Source: Akkermansiaceae bacterium UBA1315
GTDB taxonomy: Bacteria; Verrucomicrobiota; Verrucomicrobiia; Verrucomicrobiales; Akkermansiaceae
Assembly: GCA_002307065.1 (NCBI GenBank)
Contig: DBTN01000004.1
Location: forward strand, 90,352-152,700
DNA: 62,349 nucleotides
Reading direction: 5' to 3'
Position 1 is the stretch's first letter. Each line of letters begins with the position of its first letter. A model generated the notes under the pieces. That model was not told the DNA's origin. It worked only from the letters and a program-made list of their open reading frames with translations, and did not search any database. Of the stretch, positions 26,495 to 36,455 are shown one piece after another. The position numbers and the translations under genes were made by a program.

Positions 26495-26627
26495 AACAGA
26501 CCGGTCTTGGGCGACCGGTTGCGATGCTAATTCAATATCTGGTAGGGTCAATCCGGAAACGCCGCCATATTTAGTGAAGCAGTCCGGATATTACCGAAAG
26601 ATTAAGGGGATTTTTACAAAATCCGGT

Positions 26628-28577
26628 TTAGCTTTCGAAATACGTGTATCCAGCGAGGCCGGTGCGGTACATATCGAGGATTTCGCGACGTTCTTTCGGG
26701 GAAATGCGGCCATCGACGACGGCTTTTTCGGCGAAGGTGCGGAACCGGGTGACCAGTTCTTTCGGGTCGTATTCGACGTAGCTGAGCACGTCCGCGACGG
26801 TGTCGCCTTCGACTTCGTGGGTGTAAACCGGTTTGCCGTTTTCAAGGTGGACGCCGACGACGTTGGTGTCTCCCAACAGGTTGTGGAGGTCACCGAGGGT
26901 TTCCTGATAGGCGCCGACGAGGAAAGTCGCGAGATAGTATGGCTCGTCCGGCTTGAGATCGTGGAGTGGCAGAACTTTCGCGACGTCTTCTTTGTCGATG
27001 AAGCGGTCGATTTTTCCGTCGCAGTCGCAGGTGATGTCGGCGATGACAGCGCGATGTTTCGGTTTTTCGTCCAACCGGTGGATCGGCATGACGGGGAAAA
27101 GCTGGTCGATCGCCCAGGAATCCGGGAGCGATTGGAAGAGGCTGAAGTTTCCGTAGTAGAAATCGACGAGGGTTGAGGACAGCTCGCGAAGCTCTTCCGG
27201 GATGTCATCGAGGTCAGCGATCAGTTTGGAAATGCGGTTGATGATGTGGAGGAACCACGCCTCGGCCAATCCGCGTTCACGGAGCGTTGCGCTGCCGTAG
27301 AAAAACTGGGCGCGCATTTGATCGCGGTAATAAACGGCGTCGTTGAAACATTCCTGCAGGTTCTTTTTCGAAAGGGCCTTGTTCACCTCGATGATGTTCA
27401 GCAGGTTTTGCGGCGCGTTTTGCGGAATCGGCGGAACGGTTTCGCTGGTCTGCGCGCTGGTGACGTCGAGGATGTTGAAGACGAGAACCGAATAATAAGC
27501 GACCACCGCGCGACCGCTTTCGGAGACGAGGTTCGGGTGGGAGACGCCAGCTTTGTCGCAGACCTGGCCGACGACTTCGACGATGTCAGTGCAATACTCG
27601 GCGATCGAGTAGTTGCAAGATGAGGCGAAATTCGTGTGGGATCCGTCGTAATCGACCGCCATGCCGCCGCCGATGTCGAGCACGCCCATGGGGGCTCCTT
27701 CTTTGACGAGGTCGCAATACATCCGGACCGCTTCCGTGCAGCCTTCGCGAATCGCAGCGATGTTTGGGATCTGCGAACCTTGGTGGTAGTGCAGCATTTT
27801 CAGGCAGCCGATGTAACCGGCTTCCTTCAATTGATCGACCACGTCGATGACTTGTGACGCGTTGAGGCCGAAGACCGATTTGTCACCGGCGCTTTCTTGC
27901 CAATGGCCGGATCCACGGGTGGAAAGTCGGATGCGGATGCCGAGGTTGGGCAGCACGCCGATTTTGCGGGAGCGCTCGAGAATCAGGTCCAACTCGCTTG
28001 GCATTTCCAAAACGAGCATGATTTTCAGGCCCATTTTTTGCGATTGGAGAACCAGATCAATGAATTCTTCGTCCTTGTAGCCGTTGCAAATGATGTAGGC
28101 TTCCGGATCGTGCATGTGCGCGAGCGCGGCGATCAACTCGGGTTTCGAGCCGGCTTCGAGGCCGTAGTGATATTTTTTTCCGAATTCGGAAATTTCTTCG
28201 ATCACCTGGCGCTGTTGGTTCACCTTGATCGGGTAAACGCCGCGATATTCGCCGGTGAAACCGGTGTCTTTGATCGCTTTGTGGAAAGAAGTGTTAATTT
28301 CAGTGATCCGCGAATGCAGGATATCCCGGAAGCGCAGCAGAACCGGCAGGTGCGTGCCGCGATCGCGGAGGCCTTCGATCACTTCAAAAAGTGAGACGTT
28401 TACTTCCGCGTCGTCATCGGTCAGGCGCACGGTGACGTGGCCTTGTTTGTTCACTCCGAAAAAGTTGTGACCCCAAGTATCAACGCCGTAAAGTTCAGCG
28501 GATTTTTCCGGGCTCCATGATTTTTCGCCGCGTTTGGAGGATTTCGCAGCAGCGGCGGTGGCGGACGGTGGGGTCAT
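26628..28577 (-). CDS. speA: Biosynthetic arginine decarboxylase
   Basis: 649 residues from ATG at 28577, close to the 658 of E. coli SpeA; an upstream Met at 28637 would add 20 residues. PLP-binding Lys118 in YPIKVNQQRQV, the glycine-rich DIGGGMAVDYDGS, and the C-terminal region with the decarboxylase dimer interface QLFPVMPIHRL and CDCDGKID are clear. It converts arginine to agmatine and CO2, the first step to putrescine/spermidine. No agmatinase or agmatine deiminase gene is adjacent. It stands alone, downstream of the TPR gene by 121 bp. Confidence 0.94.
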   Translation of the reverse strand: MTPPSATAAAAKSSKRGEKSWSPEKSAELYGVDTWGHNFFGVNKQGHVTVRLTDDDAEVNVSLFEVIEGLRDRGTHLPVLLRFRDILHSRITEINTSFHKAIKDTGFTGEYRGVYPIKVNQQRQVIEEISEFGKKYHYGLEAGSKPELIAALAHMHDPEAYIICNGYKDEEFIDLVLQSQKMGLKIMLVLEMPSELDLILERSRKIGVLPNLGIRIRLSTRGSGHWQESAGDKSVFGLNASQVIDVVDQLKEAGYIGCLKMLHYHQGSQIPNIAAIREGCTEAVRMYCDLVKEGAPMGVLDIGGGMAVDYDGSHTNFASSCNYSIAEYCTDIVEVVGQVCDKAGVSHPNLVSESGRAVVAYYSVLVFNILDVTSAQTSETVPPIPQNAPQNLLNIIEVNKALSKKNLQECFNDAVYYRDQMRAQFFYGSATLRERGLAEAWFLHIINRISKLIADLDDIPEELRELSSTLVDFYYGNFSLFQSLPDSWAIDQLFPVMPIHRLDEKPKHRAVIADITCDCDGKIDRFIDKEDVAKVLPLHDLKPDEPYYLATFLVGAYQETLGDLHNLLGDTNVVGVHLENGKPVYTHEVEGDTVADVLSYVEYDPKELVTRFRTFAEKAVVDGRISPKERREILDMYRTGLAGYTYFES

Positions 28578-28698
28578 GATGGTTTCGAAGGATTCGGAGA
28601 CGGATTGAAAAAACGGAGAAGGCTCAATGCTTATCATCGGATGTCGAACGATCAACGTCGAACATGGTGCCGATTGTGGAAATCGCCCGGAGATGAGA

Positions 28699-31086
28699 TC
28701 ACTCGGCTTTTGGTGAAGCAGGTTCTTTCCAATTGGGAAATTCGGCGCGGAGTTGCGCGCGGTACTTTTCGGCCTCGGCCGTTTCACCTTTCTTTTCGTG
28801 AGATTGGATCAACCGGTGGAGTGCAAGGGGTTTGAGATCGGCATCGACACTGAAACTCACGACTTTGAGATACTCGGCGGCAGCCCGTGAAGGGTCGCCC
28901 TCCCGCATGAAAAGATCTCCGGAGAGAATCTGCAAACCGGCTTGGGTGCGGCCTTGCGGGTGAAGGGCGGCGCTTTCGTCGGCGACTTGGCGGGCTTCGG
29001 CAGGGCGATTGAGCATCAGAAGCGCGCGGCCCCGGTCGAGCAATCCATCGGCTTTCCACGCGGCGTTTTCCTCCTGGGCGAGCACATTGAGAGCGGCGGC
29101 GAGAGCGGGTTCAGGTTTTCCGAGTTCGAGCTCAGCTTTGGCGAGGTAGCGCCAGACTTCTTTGGGGGTTTCGCGAGGTTCCTCTGGATTGGAAACCAGG
29201 GTGAGAAACCGGGCGGCGGATTCGAAGTCTCCGGCGTTGTAGGACTGCATGCCCGCCCACTGGATCGCTTGGGATGGGATGTCGTCCTGGTATTTTCCTT
29301 CGATCGCGAGATTGATTTCTTCGATCAGTTTCGGCGGGTCTTGGCCGGCGAAATATCCGAGCGCGAGTAAAATGCCTGCGTGTTTTTTGTAAGCTTCCGG
29401 ACTGAGCGTGCGGGCTTTTTCGAGGTAAGGGACGCTTTCTTTGGCGGCGTTTGTTTTTACCATTCCCCAGCCGATCCAATAATTGGCTTCTCCTTCGAGT
29501 TTGTCCGTCAGGTCCGCGACGTTTTCTAAAAGTCCGCGGTAGCGGGCGACCATGTCGGTCGTGTTTCCTTCGGCGCGGCGCATCCGGGCGGATTCGAGCC
29601 AAGCGAAGGAGGTGAACTCGTCTTTGTTTTTGGATGCGATCAGCTTGTCGAAATCGGCGATCGCTTTGGAAGGTTCGGAAGTTTCTGCGAAAGCCATGGC
29701 GCGTTTGGCGATGGCGGAGCGGATGAGCGGATCTTGTGGATAGGCGGCGATGAATTCGCTCAGCGAACGGATTCCTCCTTGCGGGTCACCGGTTTCGGCA
29801 AGGCACCAGCCGCGTTGGTAGAGAAGGGTTTTCCGGTTTTCGTCGCTCAGAGAAGACGCTTCGATTTCGCTGAAAACTTTCGCCGCTTCGGCGTTTTGTT
29901 TGTTTGCGAAAAGCGCGCCCGCTTTCATCAGCAAAGCGGTGTGAATGCGTTCGTCCGCAGGCCGCGACGCGCGGTAGATTTGTAGGAAAGCATCGACCTG
30001 GTCGGGGATGTGACGTCCTTCGATTTCGAAAAAGCACAGCAACCGGTAGTAGGACGCTTGGAACGCGAGGTCGTTTTCCGGGGGCACGAGACGTTCCACT
30101 TCGCGGAAAAGATTGAGCGCTTCGCGCGGCTGCTTGAGCTGGCGGTAGGTGCGGGCGGCGATCATCAGGCGAGCCGCTTCTTGCAGGCCTTCCGCTTTGA
30201 TCGAGCTACGTTTAAAAATATCGATCACTTCGCGATATTCCTGCTTCTCGAAGTGATTCTGCATCAGCGCCGTCTGGGCTTCTGCGCGGAATTTTTCCAT
30301 GCCGCTGGTCGTCAAGACGAGCTGGAGATATTTTTCCGAGAGGGCATTTTCGTCGAGTTTCTGCGCAGAGCGGGAGGCACCCATCGCCGCCTCGGCTCGG
30401 TATTCGGCGGAATATCCCTGGGTGGAAAGCACGCTTTCGAAGTGCTTGAGGGCGTCTTGGAATTTGCCTGCTTTGTAGGCGATGTGGCCGAGAGCGAGTT
30501 TCGACTGGGCGATGTAAAGGCCGCTTGCCCGGCTATCGATGACTTTTTGAAACGAGCCGATCGCCTCGCGGTCGCGGTCGAGCAACCGGTAGCAGCTTCC
30601 GGCGAAATAAAATCCGCGTGGCGCGTCTTCCGGTTTGGCGGCGTTTGTTGCGTATCGTTCGAAAAGAGGTGCGGCGAAGGCGTATTCGCCCTTGTTGTAA
30701 TGGTCGATCGCGAGCGTGTAGGCACCGGCGGCGGCGTAGATGCCTGTGCCATACCGGTTGAGGAGCGTGTGAAAGCAGCGTTTTGCTTGGTCGATCTGGC
30801 CGCTTTGGTAATAACTGTAGCCGAGGTAAAGCCAGGCCGGTTCGGCGTTCGGGTGTTCGGAAAACTCGTTCAGGTATTCGTTAAAAACCTGGGCGGCGCG
30901 CTGGTATTGCATCATCCGGGTCTGAGCGTCCGCGCTTTTTTGGGCGTCATCGTAAAGCAGCTTGCCTCGGAGATACAGGTCATTGCCCGCGTCTTGTTCG
31001 AGGACAGGATTGACCGGTCGGGCGACGGGTGGCTGGGCCACGAGGGAAACCGGGGCGAGAGCGAGGAGGGCGAGCGCGCGTTTCAC
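28699..31086 (-). CDS. Periplasmic tetratricopeptide repeat protein of the ExbB/ExbD operon
   Basis: 795 residues from GTG at 31086, which gives the clean signal peptide KRALALLALAPVSLVAQ. A TTG at 31128 overlapping the exbD stop is an alternative. About fifteen TPR-like helical pairs fill the protein (QVFNEYLNEFSEHPNAEPAW, LGYSYYQSGQIDQAKRCF, ALGHIAYKAGKFQDALKHFE). TPR proteins in such operons are thought to couple the ExbB-ExbD motor to cell-envelope tasks, similar to the YbgF/CpoB partner of Tol-Pal. It follows exbB and exbD directly, so the three likely act together. Confidence 0.82.
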   Translation of the reverse strand: MKRALALLALAPVSLVAQPPVARPVNPVLEQDAGNDLYLRGKLLYDDAQKSADAQTRMMQYQRAAQVFNEYLNEFSEHPNAEPAWLYLGYSYYQSGQIDQAKRCFHTLLNRYGTGIYAAAGAYTLAIDHYNKGEYAFAAPLFERYATNAAKPEDAPRGFYFAGSCYRLLDRDREAIGSFQKVIDSRASGLYIAQSKLALGHIAYKAGKFQDALKHFESVLSTQGYSAEYRAEAAMGASRSAQKLDENALSEKYLQLVLTTSGMEKFRAEAQTALMQNHFEKQEYREVIDIFKRSSIKAEGLQEAARLMIAARTYRQLKQPREALNLFREVERLVPPENDLAFQASYYRLLCFFEIEGRHIPDQVDAFLQIYRASRPADERIHTALLMKAGALFANKQNAEAAKVFSEIEASSLSDENRKTLLYQRGWCLAETGDPQGGIRSLSEFIAAYPQDPLIRSAIAKRAMAFAETSEPSKAIADFDKLIASKNKDEFTSFAWLESARMRRAEGNTTDMVARYRGLLENVADLTDKLEGEANYWIGWGMVKTNAAKESVPYLEKARTLSPEAYKKHAGILLALGYFAGQDPPKLIEEINLAIEGKYQDDIPSQAIQWAGMQSYNAGDFESAARFLTLVSNPEEPRETPKEVWRYLAKAELELGKPEPALAAALNVLAQEENAAWKADGLLDRGRALLMLNRPAEARQVADESAALHPQGRTQAGLQILSGDLFMREGDPSRAAAEYLKVVSFSVDADLKPLALHRLIQSHEKKGETAEAEKYRAQLRAEFPNWKEPASPKAE

Positions 31087-31124
31087 GATGTGGGGAATTT
31101 CGCCGAGATGGCGCAAGTTTGCTT

Positions 31125-31541
31125 TCAATTTTCGCCAGGGCGTTGCGTCGCGAAGGAAATGTTCCAGATCCCCGCTTTTTGGCAGGTATCGATCACTTCG
31201 ACGATGCGTTGATAAGGGACACCGCCATCACCACGGATGCGGACCGGTTGGTTCTGATATTGTTTCGCGATGGCGGAGAGCTTTTCGTTCAACTGTAGCA
31301 GATCGACGCTGAGTCCTTCGACGCGGATCGTGCCGTCATTGAGAATATTGATGATGATTTCGCCGCGCTGGCGGCTGGGGTCCGCGCCTTCCTCGGCCGT
31401 CGGCACGGAAACGCTGAGTTCGGTTTCCTGGCGGGTGAACTGCCAGGAAATGATGAAAAACGCCAGCAGCAGGAAGAGAATGTCGATCATCGGCGCCAAC
31501 TGCATCGGCGCGGGCTCCGGTTTGGAGTAGGAAAATTTCAT
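31125..31541 (-). CDS. exbD: ExbD/TolR-family biopolymer transport protein
   Basis: 138 residues. One transmembrane helix with the essential aspartate Asp20 (LAPMIDILFLLLAFFI), then a periplasmic domain (GEIIINILNDGTIRVEG, PVRIRGDGGVPYQRIVEVIDTC). Together with the ExbB homologue it forms a proton-driven motor for TonB or Tol-type work. It lies 12 bp after exbB. It could serve the TonB receptor at 17.5 kb, but no tonB gene is visible in this window. Confidence 0.9.
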   Translation of the reverse strand: MKFSYSKPEPAPMQLAPMIDILFLLLAFFIISWQFTRQETELSVSVPTAEEGADPSRQRGEIIINILNDGTIRVEGLSVDLLQLNEKLSAIAKQYQNQPVRIRGDGGVPYQRIVEVIDTCQKAGIWNISFATQRPGEN

Positions 31542-31553
31542 CCGAGCGGAAAG

Positions 31554-32390
31554 TTAGATGCCGTGCAGATCCGGGCGCTCCACGCCGAGCGGGGCGTTTG
31601 CTGCCGGTGCTTGATAACCGTATTCTTCGCGATTCCGTGGCGGCGTTGGATAGGAGGGACCGGTTGGGCGTTGCTCGACTTGGGAGGAAAGCAGCGCGAT
31701 CAAATGGGTGGCTGCTGCTTCGAGTTCGCTGACGTATTTGTAAACCCGACCGCGGAAGATCGCATAAAAAATCAGCGCCGGAATGCTGATCGCCAGACCG
31801 CTTGCCGTGGTGATCAGTGCTTCGGAAACTCCGGAGGCCAGTTCCATTTGGCGCACGCCTTGGACTTCTCCGGCGGAAATGGAAATGAACGACTTGATCA
31901 TCCCGATGACCGTTCCGAGCAAGCCGATCATCGGCGCAATCGCTCCGATGTCAGCGAGGTAGGTGATCCGTGAGCTGAGAGAGCCCGCTTGGCGTGAGCC
32001 CTCCGCACTGGCGAGTTCGCGGACTTCGTTGAAAGAAGCGCCGGGATTTTTCGTGAGGAAATCCAGCGCGCGGTGGGTCACGCGGGCGATCGATTCGTTT
32101 TGCCGGTGGCAGTAACCGATCAGGCCGAGGAAATCGCGTTTGCGGATCATGGCTTCAGCCGCGTTCATGAATCGGTCACTGACCACCGCGTTGCGCCGAA
32201 TCGTCATGAGGTACGTCAGAATCAGCAGAACGGTGATGACCGAGAGGACGATGAGCGGGTACATCATCAGCCCGCCTTTCGCGAAAACGGTCAAAAAGTT
32301 CGTTTCGGTGGGGGCGGCTACCGGTTCGGCGGCGGAAAGCGAAAGCGCGGTGAGCAGAACTCCCGCGGTGGTCAAAAGAAGGCACTTCAT
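31554..32390 (-). CDS. exbB: MotA/TolQ/ExbB proton-channel family protein
   Basis: 278 residues. An N-terminal cleavable signal or extra helix (MKCLLLTTAGVLLTALSLSA) precedes the three core membrane helices: GLMMYPLIVLSVITVLLILT, then LADIGAIAPMIGLLGTVIGM with the family motif, and ALITTASGLAISIPALIFYAI. The C-terminal tail is Pro-rich and probably cytoplasmic. First gene of the exbB-exbD-TPR operon; divergent from uvrC across 177 bp. ExbB-type variants with a signal peptide are known in Bacteroidota and PVC bacteria. Confidence 0.88.
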   Translation of the reverse strand: MKCLLLTTAGVLLTALSLSAAEPVAAPTETNFLTVFAKGGLMMYPLIVLSVITVLLILTYLMTIRRNAVVSDRFMNAAEAMIRKRDFLGLIGYCHRQNESIARVTHRALDFLTKNPGASFNEVRELASAEGSRQAGSLSSRITYLADIGAIAPMIGLLGTVIGMIKSFISISAGEVQGVRQMELASGVSEALITTASGLAISIPALIFYAIFRGRVYKYVSELEAAATHLIALLSSQVEQRPTGPSYPTPPRNREEYGYQAPAANAPLGVERPDLHGI

Positions 32391-32567
32391 GAAGTTGGGG
32401 AAAACAGTTAAACTCCCGGTGGGGCTATAGCAAGCCCGGGCTCTGAATCGTCAGATTACAGCAAAAACCGGAGCGACCTTTCAACGTAGCAGGTTCCGCA
32501 CGTTTCGCCAGCCGTGGGTGATTTCGATTTGAATTCTCGGATTCCCGCTGTTCGATGAAGCCCGCGA

Positions 32568-34124
32568 ATGTCCGCCATCGATTTTAAAGCCAAGCTCCGC
32601 GAGGTGCCGCACCAGCCGGGTGTCTATCTGATGAAGGACCGGATGGGCTCGATCATCTACGTCGGCAAGGCGCGTGATTTAAAAAAACGGCTTTCGTCGT
32701 ATTTCATGGCGTCGCGAAAAACCCGCTCGGACCTGAAAACGCGGGCGCTCATCGATACGATCGTCGATTTCGAATTTCACGTCGTTCGCAATGAACAGGA
32801 ATCGCTGCTGCTCGAAGGCAAGCTGATCAAGGACTACCGACCGCGCTACAACGTCGCATTTCGCGATGATAAACGGTTCCTGTTGGTGAAGATCCGGTTG
32901 GAGGATCCTTGGCCGCGCTTCGTGACGACGCGGATGAAAAAAGACGACGGCTCGCGTTATTTCGGCCCATTTCCCCATTCCGGCGCGCTGCGCGAAACGT
33001 TGTCTTGGCTGAATCGCAGCTTTGGCCTGCGCGTCTGCCGCCCGCTGGTGCCGGGTGAAATCGACTACAAACATTGCAACGCTGACATCATCCGAAAGTG
33101 CTCCGCGCCGTGCGTCGGCCGGATTGATCGAGAAGGGTATCTGTCGAAAATCGAAGAAGCCTGCCGGGTTTTGGAGGGAAAAGGAAAACGCGAGGTGTTC
33201 GATGGATTGCGCGCGGACATGAGCAAGGCGGCCGAAGCGCTCGATTTCGAAAAGGCCGCGAATCTCCGCGATATTTTGCAAAACCTGGAAAAGACGCTCA
33301 GTCCGACCCGGCAGTTCACGCGCGGTCGCGGCATCCAGACGACCGTTAAACCGACGGAAGATTTGGCCGAGCTCGGTGAGGCGCTGCATTTGGAAGGCCC
33401 GCCGCGGGTGATGGAGTGTTTTGATATTTCGAACGTATCTTCCAATCACATTGTGGCGTCGATGGTGCGGTTCACCGACGGAAAACCGGATAACCAAAAT
33501 TACCGGCGTTATCGGATTCGCACGGTCGAAGGGCAGGACGATTTTGCCTCGATGGCCGAGGTTATCCGCCGACGGTATTCGCGGATTCTGATGGAAAACG
33601 CCGCCGTCGATCCGGACGCGGAAATTTCTCAGGAGGGAGTGATGGAGGCGCAGCGGCGGCTCGCGCGGGAAGGGCGGGCGAAAATCGTGCTGCCGGATCT
33701 GGTGATCGTCGACGGTGGAAAAGGGCAACTCGGCATGGCGGTGCGTGAGTTAAACGCGCTCGGTTTGCACGAATTGCCAGTCATCGGTTTGGCAAAACAG
33801 CGTGAGGAAGTGTTTGTCCCGGGGCAAAGTGAGCCGATCTTGATTCCTCACGATCGCGGTGCGCTCAAGCTTCTTCAGCGCATCCGCGATGAGGCGCACC
33901 GGTTCGCGAATGGCTACAACGCGCTGCTTTACCGCCGACGGATGAAGGAAAGTCTGCTCGATGACGTGCCCGGTGTTTCGCCGAAGAAAAAGCAATTGTT
34001 GCTCGCGAAATTTGGAAGCGTTCAGCGCATCAAAAAAGCGACCGCCGCAGACATTGCGACGATTCCTGGGATTTCCGAAAAAACCGCCGGTGTGATTCTC
34101 GATTGGCTTTGCCGGGATGGTTGA
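32568..34124 (+). CDS. uvrC: UvrABC system protein C
   Basis: 518 residues, somewhat short for UvrC (about 600). The N-terminal GIY-YIG nuclease has PGVYLMKDRMGSIIYVGKA. Cysteines in YKHCNADIIRKCSAPCVGRI form the conserved cluster region. The UVR motif is near 205-245 (LDFEKAANLRDILQNLEK), the RNase H-like 5' nuclease has CFDISNVSSNHIVASMV and IVDGGKGQLGMA, and the C-terminal helix-hairpin-helix is FGSVQRIKKATAADIATIPG. It makes both incisions in nucleotide excision repair with UvrA/UvrB. It starts with ATG at 32568, with no visible Shine-Dalgarno, and converges on the methyltransferase gene with 13 bp between the stops. Confidence 0.95.
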   Translation: MSAIDFKAKLREVPHQPGVYLMKDRMGSIIYVGKARDLKKRLSSYFMASRKTRSDLKTRALIDTIVDFEFHVVRNEQESLLLEGKLIKDYRPRYNVAFRDDKRFLLVKIRLEDPWPRFVTTRMKKDDGSRYFGPFPHSGALRETLSWLNRSFGLRVCRPLVPGEIDYKHCNADIIRKCSAPCVGRIDREGYLSKIEEACRVLEGKGKREVFDGLRADMSKAAEALDFEKAANLRDILQNLEKTLSPTRQFTRGRGIQTTVKPTEDLAELGEALHLEGPPRVMECFDISNVSSNHIVASMVRFTDGKPDNQNYRRYRIRTVEGQDDFASMAEVIRRRYSRILMENAAVDPDAEISQEGVMEAQRRLAREGRAKIVLPDLVIVDGGKGQLGMAVRELNALGLHELPVIGLAKQREEVFVPGQSEPILIPHDRGALKLLQRIRDEAHRFANGYNALLYRRRMKESLLDDVPGVSPKKKQLLLAKFGSVQRIKKATAADIATIPGISEKTAGVILDWLCRDG

Positions 34125-34137
34125 GCGGGGTGGCGGA

Positions 34138-34866
34138 TTACGGTTTCACTGCGGTGTATTCGCTGAAAACTCCCATCAGCGCCGTCCGTTTGACTTCGGT
34201 GAAACCTGCCTGGCTGAGCGCAGCTTGGACTTCCGCCGGGCGGACGCAGCTATCCATGGTTTCCCAAAAATAGACCATCATCTCTTCGGCTTTCTTGCTG
34301 CGGGTGAGCACGCGGGAGAAAAAGGGATAGATGCGGCCGAAGTAGAGGCGGAACAAAAATGAACCCCATTTCCCATCCGGTCGCGTCGCTTCGAGAATGA
34401 GAACTTTCCCGCCGGATTTCAGCACGCGGTGAAATTCGATGAACGTCGTTTCCAAATCGGCGAAGTGACGGAGCGCGTATCCCACGGTCAGAAAATCATA
34501 GGTGTCGTCCGGGAGTGGCATCGATTCCGCGCCGCTCTGGACGAAGGTCGCGTTGAGCTTTTTTTTCGCCACGCCGATCATGCCGTCGCTGGGTTCGACG
34601 CACGTGATGTCTTGATCGCTGCCAAGCACCTCTTTTGCTGCGACGGCCATCAAACCGGTGCCGGAAGCGACATCGAGAAGTTTCATCCCGGGAGCCAATC
34701 CGTGCCGGCGTTGGGCGTCTTTTCGATATAACTTGCCGGTTCCAAAAAATCCCCAACCTACCACCGGGTCATAATGTTCTGCGCCCTCGTTAAAAAGTTG
34801 TTTAACATATGCCGGGCGTTCCTCCGGTTTGGAGTATCGGTTTTCCAGAACAGGATGCGGAATCAT
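34138..34866 (-). CDS. menG: UbiE/MenG-type quinone methyltransferase
   Basis: 242 residues. SAM-binding motif I LLDVASGTGLMAVAA, family motifs YDFLTVGYALRHFADLE and LKSGGKVLILEATRP near the expected places. UbiE/MenG methylates demethylmenaquinone (or a ubiquinone precursor) at the ring carbon. No quinone biosynthesis neighbours help to choose the substrate; menaquinone is usual for Verrucomicrobiota (knowledge). The C-terminal half is slightly divergent, so a paralogue with another substrate is possible. Confidence 0.8.
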   Translation of the reverse strand: MIPHPVLENRYSKPEERPAYVKQLFNEGAEHYDPVVGWGFFGTGKLYRKDAQRRHGLAPGMKLLDVASGTGLMAVAAKEVLGSDQDITCVEPSDGMIGVAKKKLNATFVQSGAESMPLPDDTYDFLTVGYALRHFADLETTFIEFHRVLKSGGKVLILEATRPDGKWGSFLFRLYFGRIYPFFSRVLTRSKKAEEMMVYFWETMDSCVRPAEVQAALSQAGFTEVKRTALMGVFSEYTAVKP

Positions 34867-34974
34867 GGCAGGAGACTGGCGATTTCCTTGGAAAGGTCAA
34901 TGTTAAGTGATTCGGGCGTATGTGGGGTTGCCCTGATTTTCCAAAGAGTTATGTCAAATTAATCGTGCAGGAGA

Positions 34975-36336
34975 TCAAAACTCGCAGTTCCCTGGGGTGC
35001 GGGCGAAAGGGATGACGTCACGGATATTGGTCATGCCGGTCACAAACATGAGCATGCGTTCGAAGCCGAGGCCGAAGCCAGCGTGAGGGACGCTGCCATA
35101 TTTTCGCAGATCGGCATACCAACCGTAGGCTTCGGGATCGAGATGATGTTTTTTGAAATTCTCTAACAGAATCTCCAATCGTTCTTCTCTCTGACTGCCG
35201 CCGACGATTTCTCCGATGCCGGGCACGAGCACGTCCATGGCGGTGACGGTTTTGTTGTCGTCGTTCAGACGCATGTAGAACGGTTTGATTTCCTTTGGAT
35301 AATTAAAAACGGTGACCGGTTTTTTGAAGTGTTCTTCGGTCAGCCAGCGTTCGTGTTCGGACTGCAGGTTGAGGCCGTATTCGACCGGATAGTTGAACGT
35401 TTTTCCACTCGCTTGCAGAAGTTTGACGGCCTCGGTGTAGGAGACGCGTTCGAACGGTCGGCTGGCGACGAACTCAAGGCGTTCCCTCAATCCCTTATCG
35501 ACGAATTTTTCAAAAATCGCGAGGTCGCCTTCGTTGTGATCGAGCGCTTCCTGAACCAGATATTTGACCAATTCTTCCGCCAAATCCATATCTCCTTCGA
35601 GATCACAAAAAGCGACTTCCGGTTCGATCATCCAGAATTCGGCGGCGTGGCGTGAGGTGTTGGAATTTTCCGCACGAAAGGTCGGACCAAAGGTATAAAT
35701 ATTCGAAAGCGCACACGCGAAGGTTTCTCCTTCGAGCTGGCCGCTGACGGTGAGGTAGGCGCGTTTGCCAAAAAAATCTTCGGCATCGTTTGAAATTTGT
35801 CCGTCTTCCAAGGTCGTGACGCGGAACATCTCACCGGCTCCTTCACAATCGCTGGCAGTGATGATGGGAGTGTGGACGTAGATGAAATCCCTTTCCTGGA
35901 AAAACCGGTGAACGGCGTAGGCGATGCGGCTGCGCATGCGAAAAACCGCGCCGTAGAGATTGGTCCGCGGACGGAGATGGGCGATGGAGCGGAGAAATTC
36001 CGGGCTGTGGCCTTTTTTCTGCAGCGGATAATCGTCGGGTGCCTCGCCGAGAAGTTTGAGCGAAGTCGCCTGCAGTTCCCAGCGTTGACCGGTTGCGGGG
36101 GAGGGGACGAGCTTGCCGTGGATTTCGACCGAGGAACCGGTTGTCATTTTTGCAATCGACTCGTAGCCAGGGATTCCGGCGTCGGCGACGATTTGGAGAT
36201 TTCCGAGGCAGGTGCCGTCGTTCAGTTCGAGGAACGAAAACGTTTTGGAGTCGCGCCGCGTGCGCACCCAGCCTGCGACGTGGAGTTGATCGCAGGGATC
36301 TTCACGATTTAGCACGGATTTGATAAGAGAGCGCAT
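34975..36336 (-). CDS. asnS: Asparaginyl-tRNA synthetase
   Basis: 453 residues, class IIb. N-terminal OB fold (VAGWVRTRRDSKTFSFLELN), motif 2 TFRAENSNTSRHAAEFWMIE, motif 3 GFGLGFERMLMFVTG with TNIRDVIPFARTPG. The phrase HAAEFWMIEPE is typical of AsnRS rather than AspRS. It charges tRNA-Asn, so Asn-tRNA need not be made by amidation alone. Starts with ATG at 36336, divergent from the heme-protein gene by 119 bp. Confidence 0.95.
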   Translation of the reverse strand: MRSLIKSVLNREDPCDQLHVAGWVRTRRDSKTFSFLELNDGTCLGNLQIVADAGIPGYESIAKMTTGSSVEIHGKLVPSPATGQRWELQATSLKLLGEAPDDYPLQKKGHSPEFLRSIAHLRPRTNLYGAVFRMRSRIAYAVHRFFQERDFIYVHTPIITASDCEGAGEMFRVTTLEDGQISNDAEDFFGKRAYLTVSGQLEGETFACALSNIYTFGPTFRAENSNTSRHAAEFWMIEPEVAFCDLEGDMDLAEELVKYLVQEALDHNEGDLAIFEKFVDKGLRERLEFVASRPFERVSYTEAVKLLQASGKTFNYPVEYGLNLQSEHERWLTEEHFKKPVTVFNYPKEIKPFYMRLNDDNKTVTAMDVLVPGIGEIVGGSQREERLEILLENFKKHHLDPEAYGWYADLRKYGSVPHAGFGLGFERMLMFVTGMTNIRDVIPFARTPGNCEF

Positions 36337-36455
36337 GAACTTGAGTATGGGGACGATGCTGATTTGTCAAAAGGGGAGCCCGGATTCTGTCGGGTTGACG
36401 AAATTTCGTTTTCCGCCCAGATTTTCCGTCAGCAGCATCTCATTTTCGAGAACCC

